Source: an uncultured Blautia sp.
GTDB lineage: Bacteria; Bacillota; Clostridia; Lachnospirales; Lachnospiraceae
Direction of reading: 5' to 3'
DNA: 64,000 nt
NCBI GenBank assembly: GCA_958367245.1
Contig: CATXEA010000016.1
Span: 1-64,000, forward strand
The first letter of the stretch is position 1, and each line of letters starts with the position of its first letter. Under the pieces are notes generated by a model. It was not told the DNA's origin. It ran no database searches and saw only the letters and a list, made by a program, of their open reading frames with translations. The translations under genes were made by a program, and so were the position numbers. Below, piece after piece: positions 16,501 through 25,729 of this stretch.

Positions 16501-17145
16501 ATGAGAAAGTTAAAAAGAATTCTTGCTGTGCTTTTATGTCTTGTAATGATTCAGGCGCCTGTTCAGATTTTTACTCAGGCAGCAGAAGTGCAGGCGGCAA
16601 CAAAGAAACAGGTGAAGTACAGCACAAAAGATGAAAAGTATTACTATTATGAAAATGGAAAAAGAGTAAAGCTTAAAAGTAAATGGGTAACGGTTTCCGG
16701 CAGGAAATATTATTTCGGAAAAGAAGGATATGCTTTTGCAGCGCCGAAAGAAGAGGGTGTTACCTATAACATTATTACCAAAAGAATCGGTTCAAAGACA
16801 TATGGTTTTGACAGCAAGGCTCGTATGGTAAAGAGTGGTCTGTATTACAAACTGGATGGAACTTGCTATTATTTCAATTCAAAGGGAGAATATTCCCAGA
16901 AAGAGACTAAGAAGTACAGTGGTCTTGTACCGAAAAGAAATCCCGCAATAGAAAAGAAGAGTGTAACTGCAGCGCGTAAACTTCTTGATAAGTTGGGAAA
17001 ACCGAAAAAAATTGTGAATAAGGGCAGCAGTTGCGTGGTTCTCAACGCGACAGATTACAGTGTGATTTATGCGCATTATGAGCTTCAGTTTGCCAGAGAT
17101 AATCGTACAAAGAAAGAAGTCGTTACCGGTATCTGGCCAAGATAA
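16501..17145 (+). CDS. secreted cell-wall-repeat protein without catalytic domain
   Basis: 214 residues: a signal peptide (AVLLCLVMIQAPVQIF then QAAEVQA), CW_binding_1-type repeats at about 40-130 (EKYYYYENGKRVKL, RKYYFGKEGYA, TCYYFNSKGEY), and a short alpha/beta tail of about 70 residues (AARKLLDKLGKPKKI, then NATDYSVIYAHYEL) that I do not recognise. No Cys-His-Asp triad is present. Sitting 21 bases after copy 1 and 15 before copy 3, it is likely cotranscribed, perhaps as a wall-anchored partner. Confidence 0.75.
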   Translation: MRKLKRILAVLLCLVMIQAPVQIFTQAAEVQAATKKQVKYSTKDEKYYYYENGKRVKLKSKWVTVSGRKYYFGKEGYAFAAPKEEGVTYNIITKRIGSKTYGFDSKARMVKSGLYYKLDGTCYYFNSKGEYSQKETKKYSGLVPKRNPAIEKKSVTAARKLLDKLGKPKKIVNKGSSCVVLNATDYSVIYAHYELQFARDNRTKKEVVTGIWPR

Positions 17146-17160
17146 GCGTGAAGGAGAAGA

Positions 17161-18126
17161 ATGATGAAAAAAGGAAAAAAGATGCTTGCTGTAATGCTTG
17201 CAGCAGCAATATCGATGACGAGCGCAGTTCCGGCATTTGCATTTTCAGAGGTCGTATTTACAGATACAGAAGAATTTACGGATGCAGCAACTGACTCTGC
17301 AGAAGTAACAGAACCAACAGAACCAACAGAACCGACTGAGCCAACGGAACCAACAGAACCGACTGAGCCAACGGAACCGACTGAGCCAACAGAACCATCC
17401 CAGCCTGAAAAACCAAGCTATACCCCCGGATGGAACGTTATTGACGGTAATTTATATTATGTTGGCAAGAAGAACAACCTTCTGAAAGGATGGCATATTC
17501 TTGACAAAGCAAAATATTATTTTGATCCTGAAACAAGAGCTGCTGTGACGGGGCTTCAGACAATTGGCGGTAAGTTATATTATTTTGATAAAAATGCAAA
17601 ATTATATGTTTCAAAATTATGTTACCAGATTAATGGTAAATATTATTCCATCAGTTCCAAAGGTGTTCTGAAAAAACTTTCCACAGTAGAGAGGCTGGCG
17701 GCTGAACGTGTAAAAAAAGAAGGAAAGAATCTGAAAAGAGCCTTTTTATGGAGTTCCCAATTAAAATATAGAGCTCTGAAGGCGCCGTCTGCAAACAAAG
17801 CAGCTGTTTATTATGGAGAGTACGGTTTTAAAAATAAATGCGGCGACTGCAATGTTCAGGCATATACCTTCTATTGGATGGCGAAAGCTCTTGGTTACAA
17901 TGTTAAATATGTGAAAGGGTATGTTCCACAGGGAAGAGATCAGTACGGAAATCCATCCAATTTTGGCGCTCATGCATGGTGTGAAATCAAAATGGGCGGT
18001 AAGACATATGTGTATGATCCGAATTTTGAGAGCCAGTATAAAGGAAAGGGCTACAAGTTCAGATATGGTGACAAAGGGCACTATATGTACTTTGATAAAA
18101 ATAAAAAAGAAATCAAGAAAAAATAA
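17161..18126 (+). CDS. secreted cell-wall-repeat protein with transglutaminase-like domain (copy 2)
   Basis: 321 residues: signal peptide ending near PAFAF, a (PTE)n stalk of roughly eleven tandem units (residues about 50-80) encoded by a 9-bp repeat, three CW_binding_1-type repeats (LYYVGKKNNLLKGW, KYYFDPETRA, LYYFDKNAKLY), and a transglutaminase-like domain. The triad is Cys in KCGDCNVQAYTFYWMAKAL, His in GAHAWCEIKMG and Asp in YVYDPNFE, matching the canonical C...H...D order with normal spacing. The tail is very basic. The exact substrate is unknown; location outside the cell is supported by the signal peptide and repeats. Confidence 0.85.
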   Translation: MMKKGKKMLAVMLAAAISMTSAVPAFAFSEVVFTDTEEFTDAATDSAEVTEPTEPTEPTEPTEPTEPTEPTEPTEPTEPSQPEKPSYTPGWNVIDGNLYYVGKKNNLLKGWHILDKAKYYFDPETRAAVTGLQTIGGKLYYFDKNAKLYVSKLCYQINGKYYSISSKGVLKKLSTVERLAAERVKKEGKNLKRAFLWSSQLKYRALKAPSANKAAVYYGEYGFKNKCGDCNVQAYTFYWMAKALGYNVKYVKGYVPQGRDQYGNPSNFGAHAWCEIKMGGKTYVYDPNFESQYKGKGYKFRYGDKGHYMYFDKNKKEIKKK

Positions 18127-18144
18127 AGACGAGGTAGAAAAGAC

Positions 18145-18858
18145 ATGAAGAAAAATTTTCTGACAGCATTATGCGCAGGTATTTTGGGAAGCGCAGTGAT
18201 TTTATCCGGTTCTGTGTGTACTTTCGCTGCAGAGGCTGAAACAGCAGCAGAAGAAACAGCAGAATTAAAGACAATCGGAGCAAAAGAAAAAGAAGAAGGC
18301 GCTTTTGCGGTAAAGCTTACAAATGCGACAGGAAAAGACATCAAAGATATTAAAATCAAAGTATCCGGACGTTCAGAGTTTACAGATGTAGAAAATCTTC
18401 TGGAAAAAGATGAAATATTCGTAGCGGATGAAGAGAGAATGCTTAACTATCTGCCGGAACTGAAAGAGGAAGAAGAGACAAAAGAGGATACAGAACCAGA
18501 AGTTAAGGTATTTGATATCCAGCTTACTTTTGCAGATGATACAACCGCAGTAGTACATACTTTCCCGTTCGGTGACATTGAGGAAGGTAAGTTCTGTATG
18601 GACGGCGAACTTGCATACCTCGTATTCGAGAGCGTAAGTCTGAAAGAAGAAATAAACACACTAGAAACAGAAAAAACAATTGCAGAGACAATTAAAGCGC
18701 AGGAAGAAGCCGCTCAGGCTGCAGCAAATGCGTCTTCTGATAATTACTATGACAGCTATTCTGATGATTCCGGTTACAGCTATGAAAGCAGTGGAAGCAG
18801 TAACAGCGGAAGTTCAGCAGCTCCTGATCAGTGTCTTACAGGAGGATTGTTAAACTAA
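18145..18858 (+). CDS. secreted hypothetical protein with Ser/Tyr/Gly-rich tail
   Basis: 237 residues with a signal peptide (cleavage near TFAAEA). The middle 100 residues look like a beta-sandwich (GAFAVKLTNATGKDIKDIKI, then FDIQLTFADDTTAVVHTFP) with acidic loops; the end is low complexity (DNYYDSYSDDSGYSYESSG and SNSGSS). No known catalytic motif. I have no family name. It is the last gene before an imperfect terminator-like stem and belongs by spacing (18 bases) to the transcript of the three preceding secreted genes. Confidence 0.7.
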   Translation: MKKNFLTALCAGILGSAVILSGSVCTFAAEAETAAEETAELKTIGAKEKEEGAFAVKLTNATGKDIKDIKIKVSGRSEFTDVENLLEKDEIFVADEERMLNYLPELKEEEETKEDTEPEVKVFDIQLTFADDTTAVVHTFPFGDIEEGKFCMDGELAYLVFESVSLKEEINTLETEKTIAETIKAQEEAAQAAANASSDNYYDSYSDDSGYSYESSGSSNSGSSAAPDQCLTGGLLN

Positions 18859-18877
18859 TTAAATAAAAATACACAGC

Positions 18878-18937
18878 GAGGCTTGCAGCAGAGAGCATCC
18901 TGAAAACAGGAGGCTCTGCAGCAGCCTTGTTTTGTAA
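18878..18937 (+). terminator. imperfect terminator or attenuator between the secreted genes and the Dlt-like genes
   Basis: GAGGCTTGCAGCAGAGAGC and the facing GGCTCTGCAGCAGCCTTG form a long stem with bulges, closed by CCTG-AAAA-CAGG and followed by TTGTTTTG. The stem is imperfect, so partial read-through into the MBOAT gene is possible. Confidence 0.6.
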
Positions 18938-18976
18938 AAATGACGATACACTGCGAATGATTTTGGAGGAACAAAG

Positions 18977-20491
18977 ATGTCATTAGTATCCAATCAGTTT
19001 GTGCTGCTTGTAACAGCAGCATTTTTGCTGTACTATCTTGTGCCCAAAAAAGCCCAGTGGATAGTACTTCTTAGTTTCAGTTACATCTACTATTTATCTG
19101 GAAATGCCAGATACCTCTTTTTTATTCTGTTCTCTACCTGTATTACCTATGTGTTTGGTATTTTGATCGAACGAATGACAGAAGCCGGTGCAGATAAAAA
19201 AACATTGAAAATGATAGTGACCCTGGGGCTTATCTGTAACCTGGGGATGCTGGGAATTGTAAAATATACAAACTTTTTCATTGATAATCTCAATGCATTA
19301 TTTAATTTTGGAATCAAAGACCTTGAGGTGCTTCTTCCTCTCGGAATTTCCTTTTATACATTCCAGTCGTCAGGGTATCTCCTTGATGTATATTGGAAAA
19401 AAACAAAAGCAGAGAAGAACCCGTTTAAGTATGCGCTTTTCGTATCTTTTTTCCCGCAATTGATGCAGGGGCCTATCGGCAAATACGATCATCTGGCGCA
19501 TCAGCTTTATGAACCTCACAAATTTTCTCTGGAAAATGTAAGCCGCGGTTTGGAACGGATCATCTGGGGATTCGGCAAGAAAATGATTATTGCAGACTGG
19601 GCAGGCGTTTTTGTAGATGCTATCTGGGGAGATCTTGATAAATATAATGGAATTGCTTTCTTTGGTCTTATCCTGTACGGAATCCAGCTCTATGCAGACT
19701 TTTCCGGCGCTATGGATGTAGTTATCGGTATCGGTAAACTATTTGGGATTACCATGGATGAGAACTTCCGGCGTCCATATCTTGCGAAATCTATGGCAGA
19801 TTTCTGGAGCAGATGGCACATTACACTTGGTGAGTGGATGAAGAATTATGTGTTCTATCCGGTATCTCTCTCTAAATGGATGAATCGTTTTTCTAAATGG
19901 TCTAAAAATAAATTCGGACGTAAGATGGGACGCGTGGTACCGATTGCACTGGCGGATTTAATTGTGTTTTTCCTGGTAGGTATCTGGCATGGAGCAAGCT
20001 GGAAATATGTAGCATACGGTCTTTTAAACGGCGGTATTATCGCTTTTAGTGAGCTGATGGCAGGGCAGTACCGTTCATGGAAAAAAGCGCTTCACATAAA
20101 AGGAAACGAAAGATGGTTTAATATTTTTGCGATTGTGAGAACTTTTATCCTTGTAAACTTAAGATGGTTTTTTGACCGTTCTGATACACTGACACAGGGA
20201 TTTTATATGATTAAACAATCTGTAACACATTTTAATCCTTCGCAGATTCTTATGATTCCGGCAGGAACCGGAGGTACAGCCTTTGTGCCGTATGCTCTTC
20301 TGATCATAGCGGTAGGCTGTATCATTATGGTGACTGTAGGATGTCTTCAGGAAAGAGGCATTCATATCAGAGAGAGCATTGCGCGTCTCCCATTACCTGT
20401 AACTGTCGGCATTTATCTGCTTTTACTGATTGCAATTGGAATGTTTGGTTCCACTGCAGCTCCGAGAGGTTTTATATATGCACAATTCTAA
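18977..20491 (+). CDS. MBOAT-family O-acyltransferase (DltB-like)
   Basis: 504 residues of a polytopic membrane protein of the membrane-bound O-acyltransferase family. The conserved histidine region is visible as FLVGIWHGASWKYVAYG; DFWSRWHITLGEWMKNYVFYP and FPQLMQGPIGKYDHL are also typical of DltB/AlgI proteins. In the Dlt pathway this protein moves an activated acyl group (D-alanine) across the membrane onto teichoic acids. Here it is followed by DltD-like, ligase and carrier genes, so a Dlt-type pathway is likely, but the acyl group and acceptor are not shown by sequence. Its 3' end overlaps the next gene by 14 bases. GGAGG precedes the start. Confidence 0.9.
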   Translation: MSLVSNQFVLLVTAAFLLYYLVPKKAQWIVLLSFSYIYYLSGNARYLFFILFSTCITYVFGILIERMTEAGADKKTLKMIVTLGLICNLGMLGIVKYTNFFIDNLNALFNFGIKDLEVLLPLGISFYTFQSSGYLLDVYWKKTKAEKNPFKYALFVSFFPQLMQGPIGKYDHLAHQLYEPHKFSLENVSRGLERIIWGFGKKMIIADWAGVFVDAIWGDLDKYNGIAFFGLILYGIQLYADFSGAMDVVIGIGKLFGITMDENFRRPYLAKSMADFWSRWHITLGEWMKNYVFYPVSLSKWMNRFSKWSKNKFGRKMGRVVPIALADLIVFFLVGIWHGASWKYVAYGLLNGGIIAFSELMAGQYRSWKKALHIKGNERWFNIFAIVRTFILVNLRWFFDRSDTLTQGFYMIKQSVTHFNPSQILMIPAGTGGTAFVPYALLIIAVGCIIMVTVGCLQERGIHIRESIARLPLPVTVGIYLLLLIAIGMFGSTAAPRGFIYAQF

Positions 20492-21449
20492 AAAAATCAT
20501 AAGCGTAATTTTGGTCATAGTCATAACTGTGGGAGTATTCTGGGGATTGGATTTTGCATTGTATCCATGTACATTTATGAGAAATGACCTGCATACTGTA
20601 TGTGAAACCACAGTAGACGACCTTTATATGGGAACTTCCCACGGAAAAATGAACATTGACCCTGCTGCTATGGAAGAAGTAACGGGACGTAGTGGACACA
20701 ATCTCTGTGTAGGCGGTGAATATGCTATTGATACCTATTATATGGCGAAACTTCTTCTTGAAAAAGGGAAAAAACCTTCAAGGATTATTTATGAAGTGTC
20801 CCCTGGATATTTTACTATGGAAAAAGAGGAGGGGAACAATTATCTGTTGTTTTATCACGAGTTCCCGCTTTCCATGGCAAAGCTTGAATATTTTTGGGAT
20901 GCCATTCGCAAATGTAATTTCAGAACCATGCTTTTCCCGTGGTATGAATATCCTTTGTCCTACGAGCTTTCCAATTTAAAAGAGACTGTGATAAAGAAGG
21001 CGTCAGGAGATTTTGGGATTGAAGATTTAAAGACAGAAACTCAGGAATATCATAAAAACGGTTTCATTGAGCGTTATCCTGTGGATCCGTCTACGTTCAG
21101 TTTCGCCGGAATCAAAGAGTTCCGAAAAGAAGATGTAAAAGAAGTGAATATGAAATATATGAAAAAGCTGATTGATCTGTGCAAGGAACATGAAATTGAA
21201 TTTGTGGCTGTTACAACACCGCTGCCGATTCAGACATTGAAAGAATTTTCAGAAGGATATATGGCAGCATGGGAATATTTCGATGAGTTTTTCAAAGAAC
21301 AGGGTGTGAAATATATCAATTTTAATGGAAGGAAATATATGAATGCGGCAACCCACAGCGTAGAGGATTTCACAGATCTTGATGGACATATGCACGGGGA
21401 AGCAGCAAGAGAATTTTCGAGAATCCTTGCATCCGTATTGGATGCCTGA
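20478..21449 (+). CDS. DltD-like/SGNH-type membrane-anchored protein
   Basis: 323 residues. ATG 20478 lies inside the end of the MBOAT gene and gives a proper N-terminal anchor (MHNSKKIISVILVIVITVG). The extracellular part has LYMGTSHGKMNIDP, where the Ser in GTSH resembles the SGNH-hydrolase nucleophile; VEDFTDLDGHMHGEAAREF provides the Asp and His expected near the C-terminus. DltD proteins act with DltB in transferring the acyl group outside the cell. It is shorter and diverged from Bacillus DltD, so this assignment rests on motif order and position. Confidence 0.75.
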   Translation: MHNSKKIISVILVIVITVGVFWGLDFALYPCTFMRNDLHTVCETTVDDLYMGTSHGKMNIDPAAMEEVTGRSGHNLCVGGEYAIDTYYMAKLLLEKGKKPSRIIYEVSPGYFTMEKEEGNNYLLFYHEFPLSMAKLEYFWDAIRKCNFRTMLFPWYEYPLSYELSNLKETVIKKASGDFGIEDLKTETQEYHKNGFIERYPVDPSTFSFAGIKEFRKEDVKEVNMKYMKKLIDLCKEHEIEFVAVTTPLPIQTLKEFSEGYMAAWEYFDEFFKEQGVKYINFNGRKYMNAATHSVEDFTDLDGHMHGEAAREFSRILASVLDA

Positions 21450-21470
21450 TGAACACAGGAGGAAAGGGAT

Positions 21471-22979
21471 ATGAAGAGTATTATTGAATATCTGGAGCAG
21501 TCTGCAGAAAAATATCCGGATAAAACGGCGTTTGCGGATGAAACCACAGCATGTACTTTTAAAGAATTAAAAGAACGGGCGAGACGAGTTGGGTCTTTTC
21601 TCGCGCAGGAAGGATGTCATTGCAAACCGGTTCCTGTAGTTATGGAAAAAAGCACTTCTGCAATTGCAATAATGATGGGAATTGTGTATGCAGGAGGCTT
21701 TTATGTAATTCTGGACGCATCGCAGCCGACAATTCGACTTAACCAGATTCTTGCAGCCTTAAAACCGCAGATGCTTATTGCAGACAGAGAAAATATGGAA
21801 GTAGTAAATTCTCTGGATTACAGTGGTATGGTATATCATCCTGACGAGCTTATGAAAAAACAGGAGAAACCGGAATTATTGAATGAAATCAGGGAGAAGA
21901 GAACAGATGTGGATCCGCTCTATGTAATGTTCACATCCGGCTCTACGGGAGTACCCAAAGGAGTTGTGGTTAGTCACAGGTCTGTGATTGACTTTATGGA
22001 GCCGTTTACAGAAATTTTTGGAATTACACAGGATGATGTTATCGGCAACCAGGCGCCATGGGACTTCGATGTATCTGTGAAAGATATTTACGCGGGTTTA
22101 AAAACCGGCGCGCAGGTACAGATTATTCCACGAAAATTGTTTTCATTCCCAATGATGCTTCTTGATTTTCTTGAAGAAAGACAGGTTACAAATCTTACCT
22201 GGGCAGTGTCTGCTCTGTGCATTGTATCAGTTCTTAATGGATTTGCATACAAAGTTCCGTCACGTATCAAACGTGTTATGTTTTCCGGTGAGACTATGCC
22301 GATTCGTCATCTGAATTATTGGAGAAAATATCTTCCGGATGCTATGTATGTGAATCTTTACGGTCCTACAGAGATTACCTGTAACTGTACCTACTATATT
22401 CTTGACCGCGAATTTCAGGCAGGAGATAAGATTCCTATCGGTGTGGCATTTCCGAATGAAAAGGTATTCCTTCTTGACGAGGAGGATCATGAAGTGACGG
22501 AGAATGGCAAAGAAGGTGAAATTTGTGTTTCCGGTACAGCTCTTGCTCTCGGATATTATAATAACAAAGAGCAGACGGAGAAAGCTTTTGTTCAAAATCC
22601 TCTGAACCCGTATTATAACGAGCCAATCTACCGCACAGGAGATATTGCAGTGCGCAATGAAAACGGAGAACTGTGTTTTGCCTCCAGAAAAGACTTCCAG
22701 ATTAAGCATATGGGGCACAGAATTGAACTGGGCGAGATTGAGGCATCCATGGAAAAGGTGGAGGAGGTAAAAAGAAGCTGCTGCTTCTTTGATACTCAGA
22801 AGAATAAAATCGTCTGTTTTTATCAGGGTGGCATTGATAAACGCGCTCTTTGCAAAAAACTTGCAGGTTATTTGCCAGATTATATGATTCCGAATATTTT
22901 TCGGCAGATTGAAGAAATGCCTGTGACCAAGAACGGTAAGATTGATCGTGCAAAATTAAAAGAAATATATAAAAAATGA
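21471..22979 (+). CDS. amino-acid adenylating ligase (DltA-like)
   Basis: 502 residues of the ANL superfamily. The phosphate-binding loop is FTSGSTGVPKGVV; later motifs are NLYGPTEITCNCTYY, YRTGDIA, KDFQIKHMGHRIELGEIE and the C-terminal catalytic Lys in TKNGKIDRAKL. These enzymes activate an amino acid as AMP ester and load it on a carrier protein. Order and size fit D-alanine:carrier ligase DltA, but the binding-pocket segments (NQAPWDFDVSVKDIY, TWAVSALCIV) differ from the Bacillus DltA sequence I recall, so the substrate could differ. The matching carrier protein follows 94 bases downstream. Confidence 0.85.
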   Translation: MKSIIEYLEQSAEKYPDKTAFADETTACTFKELKERARRVGSFLAQEGCHCKPVPVVMEKSTSAIAIMMGIVYAGGFYVILDASQPTIRLNQILAALKPQMLIADRENMEVVNSLDYSGMVYHPDELMKKQEKPELLNEIREKRTDVDPLYVMFTSGSTGVPKGVVVSHRSVIDFMEPFTEIFGITQDDVIGNQAPWDFDVSVKDIYAGLKTGAQVQIIPRKLFSFPMMLLDFLEERQVTNLTWAVSALCIVSVLNGFAYKVPSRIKRVMFSGETMPIRHLNYWRKYLPDAMYVNLYGPTEITCNCTYYILDREFQAGDKIPIGVAFPNEKVFLLDEEDHEVTENGKEGEICVSGTALALGYYNNKEQTEKAFVQNPLNPYYNEPIYRTGDIAVRNENGELCFASRKDFQIKHMGHRIELGEIEASMEKVEEVKRSCCFFDTQKNKIVCFYQGGIDKRALCKKLAGYLPDYMIPNIFRQIEEMPVTKNGKIDRAKLKEIYKK

Positions 22980-23073
22980 TTGCATTATTGTTCAGAATAT
23001 AAGACAATAGAGTATAAGAAAAGCAGCGAAACATCCGTTGCAGAAAATAAAATCAGAAAGTGGAGGATGAAAA

Positions 23074-23298
23074 ATGGATGAATTAATGGAAATTTTAGAG
23101 GACATTTGTCCGGAGGTGGATTTTGAAATGGAGACATCACTTGTTGATGACAAGATTTTATCTTCATTTGATATTCTGTCTATTATCAGTGAGATCAGCG
23201 ATGTTTTTGGCATTACTCTGACTCCGGCAGAGATTATTCCTGAGAATTTTAATTCAGCAGAAGCATTATGGAATATGATCTGTGATTTAAGACAATAA
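23074..23298 (+). CDS. acyl/aminoacyl carrier protein (DltC-like)
   Basis: 74 residues, acidic and helical like ACP. The phosphopantetheine site is expected at Ser in DDKILSSFDILSIIS, with SSFD in place of the more usual DSLD/DSFD. It would carry the aminoacyl group from the ligase to the MBOAT protein. Reading runs clear from ATG 23074 with GTGGAGGATG ahead. The gap of 94 bases after the ligase holds no gene. Confidence 0.85.
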   Translation: MDELMEILEDICPEVDFEMETSLVDDKILSSFDILSIISEISDVFGITLTPAEIIPENFNSAEALWNMICDLRQ

Positions 23299-23320
23299 AA
23301 GACAGAAGGAGACGGCAGAT

Positions 23321-24256
23321 ATGAATAAGAAAAGAAATTTTCTGGCTATGCTGTTTGTCTCAATGTTGTTGGTGTGCCTGACACCGTTTGTTGTTGGGGC
23401 TGCCTCTGAGACACCAGATGGCCTTACGAAAAAAGAAAATGGCAGATATTGCTATTACGAAAACGGGGAAAAGGTGAGGAAAGCCTGGAGAGAAGTAGAT
23501 GGAAAGAAATATTATTTCCTGTCAACGGGCTGGGCAACTTCTCACAGCATACAGCTTAATGGTAAGGTTTATGTCTTTAATTCCAAAGCGCAGTTACATC
23601 AGCCGGCTCGAAAAAGCATTTTCAGATCACGTGGATATTCCTACTACGTGAATATAGACGGAACTGCTGATACAGGATGGCTGATTATCAAGAATAAACT
23701 TTACAGAGCTTACTCAAAAAGCGGCAGATTTGCAGTAAATAAGACAGAAAATGGAATCAAATTCGGCAAGGATGGAGCTGCTGTGAGCAACACGGCTTCC
23801 AAGCTGAAGATTCGTACCATGCAGATTGTTTCGGATATAACAAACAGCAAGATGACAAAAAGCCAGAAGTTATACGCGTGTTGGCGTTATATGGTAAACA
23901 GCGGAAAGTTTCGTTATTGGAGTACCAGCCCTAATATATGGAAAAAGGGCTGGCAGAAAGAATTTGCTCTTTCGATGCTGACGAATTACAGGGGGAGCTG
24001 TTCCAGTTTTGCCTGTGCATTCGCAGCTTTGGCTGCAGAGGTTGGGTATACTCCATATGTGATTTCAGGGCGAGTGCCCGGAAACAGAGACGGGGCTGCA
24101 GACGGACTGACGAGACACTGCTGGGTAAAAATTAATGGAAAGCATTATGACCCGGAAGGAACCTGGGCTGGCTGGGCAGGATATGTATACGGGGCATCCG
24201 AATATCCGATGTATCATACAATCACTCAGACAATTAATTTCAAAACATATGTATAA
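23321..24256 (+). CDS. secreted cell-wall-repeat protein with transglutaminase-like domain (copy 3)
   Basis: 311 residues: signal peptide (cleavage near VVGAAS), CW_binding_1-type repeats (RYCYYENGEKVRKAW, KKYYFLSTGWA, YSYYVNIDGTA), then a transglutaminase-like domain with Cys in RGSCSSFACAFAALAAEVGY, His in TRHCWVKINGK and Asp in HYDPEGTW. No Pro-rich stalk. It begins 22 bases after the carrier-protein gene and ends at a strong terminator, so it is cotranscribed with the Dlt-like genes. This direct operon membership is the best evidence that the secreted family and the Dlt-like pathway work together. Confidence 0.85.
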   Translation: MNKKRNFLAMLFVSMLLVCLTPFVVGAASETPDGLTKKENGRYCYYENGEKVRKAWREVDGKKYYFLSTGWATSHSIQLNGKVYVFNSKAQLHQPARKSIFRSRGYSYYVNIDGTADTGWLIIKNKLYRAYSKSGRFAVNKTENGIKFGKDGAAVSNTASKLKIRTMQIVSDITNSKMTKSQKLYACWRYMVNSGKFRYWSTSPNIWKKGWQKEFALSMLTNYRGSCSSFACAFAALAAEVGYTPYVISGRVPGNRDGAADGLTRHCWVKINGKHYDPEGTWAGWAGYVYGASEYPMYHTITQTINFKTYV

Positions 24257-24260
24257 TCAA

Positions 24261-24298
24261 AAACCGCGTCCTGCATAAAAAGGGGACGCGGTTTTTTT
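24261..24298 (+). terminator. terminator of the Dlt-like operon
   Basis: AAACCGCGTCC pairs with GGACGCGGTTT, followed by TTTTT. Convergent pyrI ends 26 bases beyond. Confidence 0.92.
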
Positions 24299-24323
24299 GT
24301 GTGCGCCTTGCGGAGCACGTTTC

Positions 24324-24761
24324 TTATTTATTTCTGTGACCTCTGTATTTCTCCTCACAGTATTTACATCTGTAAACTTCTTTTTCCGGATCTGCAAGCA
24401 CGAAAATCTGGTCAAGTTCCTGCTCGATGGAAGTGATGCAGCGCGGATTCTTGCATTTGATCACATTGACGATTTCTTTCGGAAGATGAAGTTCTCTTTT
24501 TTCAACGATTTCACCGTCTTTGATGATGTTTACAGTGATATTGTGGTCGATGAAACCAAGAACATTAAGGTCAAGGTTGTCGATAGGGCATTCTACTTTG
24601 ATGATATCTTTTTTGCCCATCTTGTTGCTGCGCGCATTTTTGATGATCGCAACAGTACAGTCAAGCTTGTCAAGCTTTAAGTCATGATAAATTGTCATGG
24701 CTTTGCCGGCTTTGATATGGTCTAATACGAAACCTTCGCGAAGTGCTCCTACATTTAACAT
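24324..24761 (-). CDS. pyrI: aspartate carbamoyltransferase regulatory chain
   Basis: 145 residues. It has an N-terminal nucleotide-effector domain (KAGKAMTIYHDLKLDKLDCT) and a C-terminal zinc domain with four Cys: CKNPRCITS and YRCKYCEEKY. It binds PyrB and confers allosteric control by nucleotides. Its start overlaps the pyrB stop by 7 bases, so it is made with PyrB. The effector set cannot be read from sequence. Confidence 0.95.
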   Translation of the reverse strand: MLNVGALREGFVLDHIKAGKAMTIYHDLKLDKLDCTVAIIKNARSNKMGKKDIIKVECPIDNLDLNVLGFIDHNITVNIIKDGEIVEKRELHLPKEIVNVIKCKNPRCITSIEQELDQIFVLADPEKEVYRCKYCEEKYRGHRNK

Positions 24762-25678
24762 GGTAATTCCACCTCCAGTAATGTGAGAATCAGCGCCATA
24801 CGGACATATACGCCGTACTGTGCCTGTTTGAAGTATGCAGCTCTTGGGTCGGAATCCACTTCTGTGGAAATCTCATTTACACGGGGAAGCGGATGAAGGA
24901 CGTACATATCGTCTTTGGCAAGGCTCATTTTCTGCTTGTCCAGTATGTAGAAGTCTTTCATGCGGACGTAATCTTCCTCATTGAAAAAACGCTCTTTCTG
25001 AACACGGGTCATGTAAAGGATGTCAAGAGACGGCATGGCGTCTTCCAGACGTTCTACCTCCTGGAATTCAATATGGTTGCGTTTCAGCACATCCTCACGG
25101 ATATAACTTGGGATGCGGAGCTCTTCCGGTGAAATCAGAACGAATTTCACATTTTCGTAGCGAACAAGAGCTTCGATCAGGGAATGAACAGTACGGCCGA
25201 ATTTCAGGTCTCCGCAAAGTCCGATGGTGATATTGTCTAAACGGCCCTTCATGGAACGAATCGTAAGTAAGTCTGTTAAAGTCTGGGTAGGATGCTGATG
25301 GCCGCCGTCACCGGCGTTGATAACTGGAATAGAAGAAGCCATGGAAGCTACTAACGGAGCACCCTCTTTTGGATGGCGCATAGCACAGATATCTGCATAA
25401 CAGGATACGACGCGGATAGTATCGCTTACGCTCTCACCTTTTGCAGCGGAACTGGAATCAGCGGAAGAAAAACCAAGAACCTTACCGCCAAGGTTCATCA
25501 TGGCTGCTTCAAAGCTTAAGCGGGTACGTGTACTTGGCTCATAGAACAGAGTGGCAAGCTTCATATCGTCACATACATGCGCGTATTTCTTGGGGTTCTT
25601 TGCGATGTCGCTGGCTAAATCCAGAAGAGTGTCAAGTTCTTCTACAGAGAAGTCCAGCGGGCTCATTAAGTGTCTCAT
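24755..25678 (-). CDS. pyrB: aspartate carbamoyltransferase catalytic chain
   Basis: Makes N-carbamoyl-L-aspartate from carbamoyl phosphate and aspartate, the first committed step of pyrimidine synthesis. 307 residues: carbamoyl-phosphate loop FYEPSTRTRLSFE, SSSAAKGES, HPTQTLTDLLT and LHPLPRVNEI are all intact. The start at 25678 is set by GGAGG immediately ahead; the frame extends upstream 18 codons but lacks a site there. A leader of about 110 bases with a perfect 10-bp hairpin precedes it. No other pyr genes are present in the window. Confidence 0.96.
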   Translation of the reverse strand: MRHLMSPLDFSVEELDTLLDLASDIAKNPKKYAHVCDDMKLATLFYEPSTRTRLSFEAAMMNLGGKVLGFSSADSSSAAKGESVSDTIRVVSCYADICAMRHPKEGAPLVASMASSIPVINAGDGGHQHPTQTLTDLLTIRSMKGRLDNITIGLCGDLKFGRTVHSLIEALVRYENVKFVLISPEELRIPSYIREDVLKRNHIEFQEVERLEDAMPSLDILYMTRVQKERFFNEEDYVRMKDFYILDKQKMSLAKDDMYVLHPLPRVNEISTEVDSDPRAAYFKQAQYGVYVRMALILTLLEVELPC

Positions 25679-25729
25679 TTCATACCTCCATATTTTTGTA
25701 GTAAGTTGGTATTGATTTTTAGGAATCTT

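Noticed and set aside
17305..17400. CRISPR-like tandem repeat
   Set aside because: The 9-bp unit has no spacers and encodes Pro-Thr-Glu in frame inside a secreted protein.
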